Assembly (NCBI GenBank): GCA_020430675.1
Contig: JAGQJJ010000327.1
Span: 1 to 5,410, forward strand
Direction: 5' to 3'
Source: Myxococcales bacterium
GTDB taxonomy: Bacteria > Myxococcota > Bradymonadia > UBA7976 > UBA1532
Length of the DNA: 5,410 nt
The notes beneath the pieces were generated by a model. That model saw nothing but the letters and a program-made list of their open reading frames with translations. It was not told where the DNA came from and made no database searches. A program made the translations under genes and the position numbers. This document shows positions 1-5,410 of this stretch, piece by piece (the stretch's first letter is position 1; every line of letters starts with the position of its first letter).

Positions 1-1187
1 CGCCCGCGAGCGGCTTTGTTGCGCCCGCGCCGCTCGGCACGCCCGCGCTGCCCGCGTGGAGCGCGGCGGTCACGCCCGATGACAGCGGCGCCTACGATGA
101 CTTCGCCGCCGATGAAGAGGCCGGCGAGTACTTGCGCGAAGGCGCCTCGGCCGAGATGGCGGCACCGCCACCGTCGGCGCCCATGCCGCGGGCGATGGCC
201 AAGCGTCGGGCGTCGGCGCCGGGGGGCATGCCGCCCCCGATGCCGGCGGCCGCGCCGGCTTTTGGTCGCGCGCGGGGCGCGGCGCCGCCGATCGAAGTGC
301 AGGCCGCGGTGGTCTTCGCCCGGCTGCGCCTTGGCGCCCATGATGACGCCGCCCGCCGCGGCATGCTGCGCCCCGAGTCGCTGGCCGAGACCTATCGCGA
401 GAGCCTGCAGGCCTGCGGGCGCCGCGTCGACTTCGACCCGGCCGCGATCGTGCGCCTCGCCGAGATGCAGGCCCGCGAGATCGAACGACTTTCTCTGCCG
501 GCATCGGCGGTGGCCGTCGATCGCAGCGCCGACCGCTTTGATTACGCCTACGCGGCCGACGCCCGCGTTGAAGTGCCCGGCGACGGTGCCTGGCACTCGG
601 TGCCGCTTGGCGTGCGCGCCATGCCCTGCGACCTGCACTACGTCGTGGTGCCGCGCGAGTCGACGCATGTCTTCCGGCTGGCGCGCCTGCAGAACCCGAC
701 GCATGCCCCGATGCTCGCCGGGCCGGTTGATGTCTACGTCGACGGCGCCTATGTGCTGTCGAGCGCGCTGCCTTCGGTGGGCCCGCAGGCGCGTTTTGAG
801 CTGGGGCTGGGCGTCGAGCAGGGCATCCGCTGCGCGCGCAACGCCCGGTTTGAAGAGGCGCGCAGCGATGAGCGCGTGGTGGCGATGACCGAGCTGCGCC
901 ACACGCTCGACATCGAGCTGGCCAACCACCTGGGTCGCGCCGCGCCGTGCGAGGTGCGCGAGCGCATTCCGCAAGCCGCCGAGGGCGCCGAGGTGGTGGT
1001 CGAAGAGACCGCCGTCGAGCCGCCGTGGGAGAACTGGACGCAGGCGCGCCAGGGTCGGCCCATCGCCGGCGGTCGCCGCTGGCTGGTCACCGTCGCGCCG
1101 CACTCCAAGCGCGCGCTGGCGGCGACGTACGTGGTGAAGATCTACGCCAACCACGAGTTGGTCGGCGGCAACCGGCGGGAGGCTTGA
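1..1187 (+). CDS. DUF4139 domain protein (MuiA-like family), C-terminal part; 5' end outside window
   Basis: The reading frame is open from the left edge (first full codon at base 3) to TGA at 1185-1187, giving 394 residues; the true start lies upstream. Visible residues about 1-50 are acidic and Pro-rich. Residues about 52-96 form a Pro/Ala/Met/Arg-rich low-complexity linker. A helical stretch (about 97-165) follows. The last about 215 residues resemble the C-terminal beta-rich half of DUF4139: a DGAWHSVPL turn (195-203), LAGPVDVYVDGAY (238-250) and FELGLG (265-270). The same landmarks recur in order in the next gene (GDGRPH, LAGPVEL, FELGFG), so the two are probably paralogues. The family is widespread and often labelled 'mucoidy inhibitor MuiA', but its activity is unknown, and no catalytic motif is recognisable here. 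Localisation cannot be judged without the N-terminus. It lies directly upstream of its paralogue, with 2 bases between them, so co-transcription is likely. Confidence 0.85.
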   Translation, partial: PASGFVAPAPLGTPALPAWSAAVTPDDSGAYDDFAADEEAGEYLREGASAEMAAPPPSAPMPRAMAKRRASAPGGMPPPMPAAAPAFGRARGAAPPIEVQAAVVFARLRLGAHDDAARRGMLRPESLAETYRESLQACGRRVDFDPAAIVRLAEMQAREIERLSLPASAVAVDRSADRFDYAYAADARVEVPGDGAWHSVPLGVRAMPCDLHYVVVPRESTHVFRLARLQNPTHAPMLAGPVDVYVDGAYVLSSALPSVGPQARFELGLGVEQGIRCARNARFEEARSDERVVAMTELRHTLDIELANHLGRAAPCEVRERIPQAAEGAEVVVEETAVEPPWENWTQARQGRPIAGGRRWLVTVAPHSKRALAATYVVKIYANHELVGGNRREA

Positions 1188-1189
1188 GC
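1174..1189 (+). promoter_or_regulatory. Ribosome binding site of the second DUF4139 gene
   Basis: GGGAGG at 1177-1182 lies 7 bases before the ATG at 1190, inside the last codons of the upstream gene. It decides the start: the open frame extends upstream to at least 947, but that extension runs over the paralogue's coding sequence in another frame and reads as an Arg/Gly-rich shadow. The TGA-GC-ATG junction suggests translational coupling. Confidence 0.85.
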
Positions 1190-2767
1190 ATGCAAGAGTT
1201 CGAATTGCCGCCGCCCGCGGAAGCCCTCGCGTTGGCCGCGCCGGTCGTCGCGGTGACGTTGCTGGAAGACCGCGCGATGGTGCGGCGCGAAGGCCAGATC
1301 ACCCTGGCCGCGGGCCGGCATCGCCTGCGGGTCGCCGACGTGGCGCCGGTGCTGCAAGACCTGTCGCTGCGCGCCGAGGCGACCGCAGGCGAAGCGAGCG
1401 TCGCCGACGCCCGTGTGCGGCGGGCGCTGCGCGTGCGCCGGTCCGAGAAACCCGAGGCGGTGCGCGCCCTTGACGATGATCTGCGCCGCCTCGCCATCGA
1501 GCGCCGGCGCGCTTTCGACGCCGGCGCGCGAGCGGGCGACGCCTATGCGCGCGTGGGCGAGATTCTCAGCCGAAGCGCCGCCGAGCTGCCCGAGGACGTG
1601 TCGTGGGGCCTGGCCGATCGCGAGGGTTGGGCGGCGACGTTCACCGACTTGTTCGGTCGCGGTCGCACCCTGGCCGATCAAGCCCTCGACGCGCGCTTTG
1701 CCCTCGAAGATGCCGAGCGTGAGTTGGCCCGCGCCTCGGCGCGGCGGGCGGCTTATGACCGGCCCGATCAGCACGTCGTCGCGCACGTCGAGCTGGACGT
1801 TGAGGTCGCCGCCGCTGGCGAGATCGCGCTGGCGGTCGTCTACACCGTGCCCAACGCGCTGTGGCGCCCGCTGCATCAAGCGCGGCTCGGTGCCGACGAC
1901 ACGTTGCGCATCGAGAGCCGGGCGGCGATCTGGCAGCGCACCGGCGAGGACTGGACCGACGTGCGCCTCTCGGTCTCGACGGCGCGCAGCGCGCTCGGCA
2001 CCGAGCCGCCGCTGCTGGCTGATGATCTGTTGGCGGCGCAACGCCGCAGCGAGCAGGTGGCGGTCGAGATGCGCGAGGTCGAGGTGCAGAACACCGGCCC
2101 CAGCGGGGGCGGCGGCCCGCCGTCGGACACCGTCGCGCTGCCCGGCGTCGACGATGGTGGGCAGGTTCGAACGCTCTCAGTTGACCATCCGGTCACGATC
2201 ATGGGCGATGGCCGTCCACACTTCGCGACGCTGTTTGCTTTCGAGACCAAGCCGACCGTCGAGCGCGTGTTGATGGCCGAGGTCGACGCGCGGGTGCATC
2301 TGCGCGTCGAGGCGCGGCATGCGGGTCCGCACCCGCTGCTCGCCGGCCCGGTCGAGCTGGTGCGCGAGGCGGGCGTCGTCGGCTGGACGCGCCTGCTCTA
2401 CGTGGCGTCGGGCGCGCCGTTCGAGTTGGGCTTCGGCCCGTGCGAGGCGCTGCGCGCGGTGCGCGACGTGGCCCGCACGCCGGCCCAGGTCGACCGCGTC
2501 GACAAATGGCGCCGCGTTCAGACCCGGGTGGTGCTCTCGCTGAGCAACCTGGGCGCCGAGCCGCAGACCGTGCGCATCACCGAGCGCGTGCCGGTCAGCG
2601 AGGTGCCCGAGGCGACGATCACCATCGAGACCAAGGGGACCGACGGGCCGACCGAGGCCGACGCCAACGGCTTCGTGGTGCGCACCGAGACGGTGCCGCC
2701 GCATGGGCAGGGCCGCTATTTGCTGACCTGGACGCTGGCGACCGCGCCGGGTGTGGCAAAAATCTGA
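1190..2767 (+). CDS. DUF4140/DUF4139 protein, 'mucoidy inhibitor MuiA' family, full length (525 aa)
   Basis: Residues about 20-105 match the DUF4140 pattern: a beta-rich start with VTLLEDRAMVRREG (22-35), an AAGRHRLRV turn (40-48) and LSLRAE (58-63). Residues about 86-195 are charged and Ala/Arg-rich and probably form the helical or coiled-coil arm usual in this family. DUF4139 follows from about 205 to 520: YTVPNALWRPLHQARL (218-233), the characteristic TGEDWTDVRLSVSTA (251-265), a short Gly/Pro loop (303-312), LAGPVEL (384-390), FELGFG (411-416) and a closing beta segment. About 525 residues is normal for the family. No signal peptide or membrane segment is seen, so I infer a cytoplasmic protein. 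The ATG is chosen for its GGGAGG site. It overlaps nothing, sits 2 bases after the upstream paralogue and ends 9 bases from a convergent gene. Function is unknown; the MuiA name comes from a mucoidy phenotype in enterobacteria and should not be read as a mechanism. Confidence 0.9.
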   Translation: MQEFELPPPAEALALAAPVVAVTLLEDRAMVRREGQITLAAGRHRLRVADVAPVLQDLSLRAEATAGEASVADARVRRALRVRRSEKPEAVRALDDDLRRLAIERRRAFDAGARAGDAYARVGEILSRSAAELPEDVSWGLADREGWAATFTDLFGRGRTLADQALDARFALEDAERELARASARRAAYDRPDQHVVAHVELDVEVAAAGEIALAVVYTVPNALWRPLHQARLGADDTLRIESRAAIWQRTGEDWTDVRLSVSTARSALGTEPPLLADDLLAAQRRSEQVAVEMREVEVQNTGPSGGGGPPSDTVALPGVDDGGQVRTLSVDHPVTIMGDGRPHFATLFAFETKPTVERVLMAEVDARVHLRVEARHAGPHPLLAGPVELVREAGVVGWTRLLYVASGAPFELGFGPCEALRAVRDVARTPAQVDRVDKWRRVQTRVVLSLSNLGAEPQTVRITERVPVSEVPEATITIETKGTDGPTEADANGFVVRTETVPPHGQGRYLLTWTLATAPGVAKI

Positions 2768-2774
2768 ACCACAC
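2751..2774. terminator. Inverted repeat at the convergent gene junction, weak candidate bidirectional terminator
   Basis: GTGTGG (2751-2756) pairs perfectly with CCACAC (2769-2774) around a 12-base, A-rich loop that contains the TGA of the DUF4139 gene. It covers most of the gap before the convergent kelch gene's stop at 2777. There is no T-tract after the stem on either strand; the only run is T5 within the loop on the - strand. It is the sole hairpin I see at this junction. Termination here is an inference, and the stem may be chance. Confidence 0.3.
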
Positions 2775-2776
2775 AG

Positions 2777-4363
2777 TCACTCTTCGCGCTCAATCATGGG
2801 ATCAACCTCCCGCGGCGCGTAGAGCGCCAGGCGCACCACGTGCCGGACGGGGCGCCCGCTGGCCTGTCCGCCGCTGATCAACACCGCGCCGTCGGGCAAC
2901 GCGCTGGCGGCGTGTTCGATGCGATCGGCCAGCACCTCGGCGGGCACCCGCGCGGTCACGAAGCGGCGGCCCTCGGGCACGTACAGCTCGACCGCCGGCT
3001 CATCGTCGCCCGCGCCGAAAGCCAGCGCCGCGCCCGCCCCGCCGATCGGCGTCAGCGTCAGGCCGGCGCGCGGCGCCATCAGGCCGCCGACGGCCTCCCA
3101 GCGCCCCGTCACCGGGTCGAGTCGCCCCGCGCGCTGCAACCAGTGGCCTTCTTCATCGACGCCGCCGGCAAAGATCACCCCATCGGGCACCGACGCGGCC
3201 GCGCCCTCGGCGAAGGCCCACTCGGCCGGGCCCGGCACCGCCACCCACTCGCGGCTGCGCGCGTCGAGCCGCTCGGGCGCAAACCGCACGCGCTGACTGG
3301 CGTCGCGGCCGCCGAAGGCCAGCGCCTCGCCCATCGGCGTGCGCAGGGCCACATGCTCGGCGCGCGGCACCCCCATGGGGCCGAGGGGCTCGCTCTTTTC
3401 GTCCAGGTCAAACAGCTCGGCGCCCAGCGGCTGGCCGTCGCGTCTGCGGCCGCCGATGACCACCACCGAGTCGCCGAACGGCAACGACACGCCGCCGCGA
3501 CGGGCCGTGGCCAGCGCGCCGGCCTCTTCGCAGCCGCCCGCTTCGGGCAGCACGCGCTGCACCCGCGCTTCGACCACCTCGCCGCGGCCGCCAAGCACCA
3601 ACGCGGTGCCGTCATCGAGCGCGATCAACGCCGCTTCGCTCACCGCGCGCAGCAGCACCGGGCCACGATGCCAGCGGTCTTCTGCGGGCGCGTAGACCGC
3701 GGTGCCGCCGAGCACATCGACCGGGCTCAGGCTGGCGCCGAAGCCGCCGACCACCAGCACCTGGCCATCGAGCAGCGGCAGCGCGGCGTGGCCGGCACGG
3801 TCAGCGGGCAGGTCGTCGACGCGCCGGGCCGAGAGACAGCGGTCGAGCGGAGGGATGTAGGCGTCGTCGCCATCGCAGCGGCGGGGATCGGGGCCGAAGG
3901 GGCCGACCAGCATCGGATCGGGCGGCGGCTCGACCGGCCCCGGCGGGGCGCCATCGCGGCCGTCCTGCCCGGCGTCAACGGCGGGCTCAACGCCCTGGTC
4001 GGCCATCGGGTGGTCAGGGTCATCGCGGTCGCCGACGGGCTCGCTGTCGGGCCGGACCTCGGCCGGCGAGGCGTCGAGCGGGGGCGCGCCGGGGCGCAGG
4101 TCGGGCCGCAGGAACATGCGGTCGGGCGGTTCAACGCAGCCGAGGCCGATGGCCAGCCCGAAAAGTGCGTGAGCGATCGTCGCGAGCGGCGGGAGACTGC
4201 GCCATATCTGGCCTCGCGGAGCTTGAGGGCGTGAAGCAGTACTGGTGGTACAGCGAACTGGCCGAGAGCGAGCAAGGCCAGAGATGGCGCTGGATCGCGA
4301 CGCGCAGCAGATCCGCTCACGTACTTTGCGGGCCAGGGCCAAGAGCGCGATCGGTCGGGCCAT
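2777..4363 (-). CDS. Secreted kelch-repeat beta-propeller protein, probable lipoprotein
   Basis: From ATG at 4363 the frame encodes 528 residues. A signal-peptide-like stretch (RSLPPLATIAHALFGLAIGL, 55-74) leads to Cys76 in a loose lipobox (GLGC), followed by a Pro/Asp-rich, probably disordered tether (77-160). Cys163 and Cys176 could form a disulfide. From about 190 to the end there are seven kelch-type repeats, each of the form A-x-L-x-DG-hydrophobic-GG: Gly pairs at 206, 258, 304, 351, 400, a degenerate GAG at 450, and 498, spaced 46-52 residues. This fits a seven-bladed propeller, usually a binding or scaffold fold rather than an enzyme. I infer export and lipid anchoring in the periplasm or at the outer membrane; the ligand is unknown. 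The start is doubtful: the lipobox lies unusually far from Met1, and codons 28-50 have atypical codon use (see findings). The gene is convergent with the DUF4139 gene and divergent from asnS, so it is probably its own transcription unit. Confidence 0.85.
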   Translation of the reverse strand: MARPIALLALARKVRERICCASRSSAISGLARSRPVRCTTSTASRPQAPRGQIWRSLPPLATIAHALFGLAIGLGCVEPPDRMFLRPDLRPGAPPLDASPAEVRPDSEPVGDRDDPDHPMADQGVEPAVDAGQDGRDGAPPGPVEPPPDPMLVGPFGPDPRRCDGDDAYIPPLDRCLSARRVDDLPADRAGHAALPLLDGQVLVVGGFGASLSPVDVLGGTAVYAPAEDRWHRGPVLLRAVSEAALIALDDGTALVLGGRGEVVEARVQRVLPEAGGCEEAGALATARRGGVSLPFGDSVVVIGGRRRDGQPLGAELFDLDEKSEPLGPMGVPRAEHVALRTPMGEALAFGGRDASQRVRFAPERLDARSREWVAVPGPAEWAFAEGAAASVPDGVIFAGGVDEEGHWLQRAGRLDPVTGRWEAVGGLMAPRAGLTLTPIGGAGAALAFGAGDDEPAVELYVPEGRRFVTARVPAEVLADRIEHAASALPDGAVLISGGQASGRPVRHVVRLALYAPREVDPMIEREE

Positions 4364-4376
4364 GGGCGCCTCCCTC
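4364..4376 (-). promoter_or_regulatory. Ribosome binding site before the 4363 ATG
   Basis: On the - strand GAGGGAGG (4376-4369) lies 5 bases before the ATG at 4363. It is as strong as the sites of the other two genes and is the main support for this start. It conflicts with the odd composition of the first 50 codons. A second, weaker GAGG (4215-4212) lies 6 bases before an out-of-frame ATG at 4205-4203. Confidence 0.6.
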
Positions 4377-4387
4377 GCTGCGGTCCA

Positions 4388-4416
4388 ATTCCATTCGACA
4401 CCGAACGGGTGTTCAG
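4388..4416 (-). promoter_or_regulatory. Very weak candidate promoter for the kelch gene
   Basis: On the - strand CTGAAC (4416-4411, 3 of 6 to TTGACA) and TGGAAT (4393-4388, 4 of 6 to TATAAT) are separated by 17 bases, 12 bases before the ribosome binding site. The match is close to chance. It is listed because the -35-like box lies inside the palindrome at 4401-4417. Confidence 0.2.
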
Positions 4417-4417
4417 A
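4401..4417. promoter_or_regulatory. LexA-box-like palindrome GAAC-N4-GTTC
   Basis: GAAC (4403-4406), GGGT, then GTTC (4411-4414) form a perfect 4+4 inverted repeat between two divergent genes. The core matches the Gram-positive SOS box (CGAACRNRYGTTYC) at 13 of 14 positions. It also matches the Myxococcus LexA motif as I remember it (CTRHAMRYBYGTTCAGS) at 14 of 17. Neither neighbour is a classical SOS gene and a single short palindrome is easily found by chance, so regulation by LexA is only a suggestion. It could be the operator of another regulator. Confidence 0.3.
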
Positions 4418-4430
4418 TCGAGCCCATTTG

Positions 4431-4457
4431 GATCTCTGCTGATCGCTGCTGACAGCG
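4431..4457. repeat. Short imperfect direct repeat with adjoining hairpin
   Basis: GATCTCTGCT (4431-4440) and GATCGCTGCT (4441-4450) are head-to-tail copies differing at one base. CGCTG (4444-4448) and CAGCG (4453-4457) form a 5-base stem over a 4-base loop. They lie 18 bases upstream of the asnS -35 box, where an activator could bind, but such small repeats are also common by chance. Confidence 0.3.
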
Positions 4458-4474
4458 GCGCACGGTGAGAGCGG

Positions 4475-4502
4475 TTGCCTGCAAAGGCGCGGCGGCTATA
4501 CT
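4475..4502 (+). promoter_or_regulatory. Sigma70-type promoter of asnS
   Basis: TTGCCT (4475-4480, 4 of 6 to TTGACA) and TATACT (4497-4502, 5 of 6 to TATAAT) are 16 bases apart. The -10 box is a rare AT-rich island in GC-rich DNA. Transcription would begin near 4509, leaving a leader of only about 20 bases. That leaves no room for a T-box, riboswitch or attenuator, so asnS is probably expressed constitutively or controlled at initiation. Confidence 0.7.
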
Positions 4503-4516
4503 GGCGCGCTCGAAGC

Positions 4517-4529
4517 AAGGGAGGCGGCG
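4517..4529 (+). promoter_or_regulatory. Ribosome binding site of asnS
   Basis: AAGGGAGG (4517-4524) is 5 bases before the ATG at 4530. It fixes the start, and the protein begins with the N-terminal residues expected just before the OB-fold domain. Confidence 0.85.

Positions 4530-5410
<881 letters not shown>

Noticed and set aside
16..888. 290-codon + strand frame with TTG start over the first gene
   Set aside because: The translation is almost all Arg/Ala/Pro/Ser low complexity. The neighbouring frame gives a family-like protein.
947..1189. Upstream extension of the second DUF4139 gene
   Set aside because: It would overlap the first gene by over 240 bases and encodes Arg/Gly-rich shadow sequence. 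The ATG at 1190 has a good ribosome binding site.
1142..2041. 299-codon - strand open frame antisense to the DUF4139 gene
   Set aside because: No domain or plausible ribosome-bound start; opposite a well-supported coding frame.
2840..4234. 464-codon + strand open frame antisense to the kelch gene
   Set aside because: It mirrors a strongly GC3-biased gene and is rich in Arg, Ala, Gly and His with no recognisable domain. The - strand frame has clear kelch repeats.
4503..4529. T-box or amino-acid attenuator ahead of asnS
   Set aside because: The predicted leader is only about 20 bases, too short for any such structure.
4364..4529. tRNA or small RNA gene in the divergent intergenic region
   Set aside because: No cloverleaf, CCA end or terminator hairpin with T-tract is visible; only short inverted repeats of 4-5 bases.

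Overview
The window is very GC-rich, and codons in the real genes end mostly in G or C. It holds four protein-coding genes: two tandem DUF4139-family genes on the + strand, a kelch-repeat lipoprotein gene on the - strand, and the start of asnS on the + strand. The Pro/Asp-rich tether in front of a secreted beta-propeller, the GC bias and the E. coli-type asparaginyl-tRNA synthetase fit a Gram-negative bacterium of the Myxococcota / former Deltaproteobacteria kind. That placement is an inference from style; nothing in the window is a phylogenetic marker I can place precisely.

Left part (1-2767): two genes run rightward as an operon. The first is cut by the left edge and shows the C-terminal part of a DUF4139 protein with a long Pro/Ala-rich linker. 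Two bases after its stop, behind a strong ribosome binding site, comes a complete 525-residue DUF4140+DUF4139 protein of the 'mucoidy inhibitor MuiA' family. Their C-terminal domains align colinearly by eye, so they look like diverged paralogues. Their biochemical function is unknown.

Middle (2777-4363, - strand): a convergent gene encodes a secreted, probably lipid-anchored seven-bladed kelch propeller. Its stop lies only 9 bases from that of the DUF4139 gene, with a small inverted repeat across the junction. The 5' end is problematic. The only usual start with a good ribosome binding site puts about 75 residues before the lipobox-like Cys, and part of that extension has non-coding codon bias. 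An out-of-frame ATG sits exactly where a normal signal peptide should begin.

Right part (4364-5410): a divergent intergenic region carries a good sigma70-type promoter for asnS, a GAAC-N4-GTTC palindrome resembling a LexA box, and short repeats. Then asnS begins and runs off the right edge after 293 codons.

No CRISPR array, tRNA, rRNA, mobile element or defence system is visible. I found no convincing new system. The most useful leads are the tandem DUF4139 pair, the kelch gene's start, and the LexA-like palindrome.
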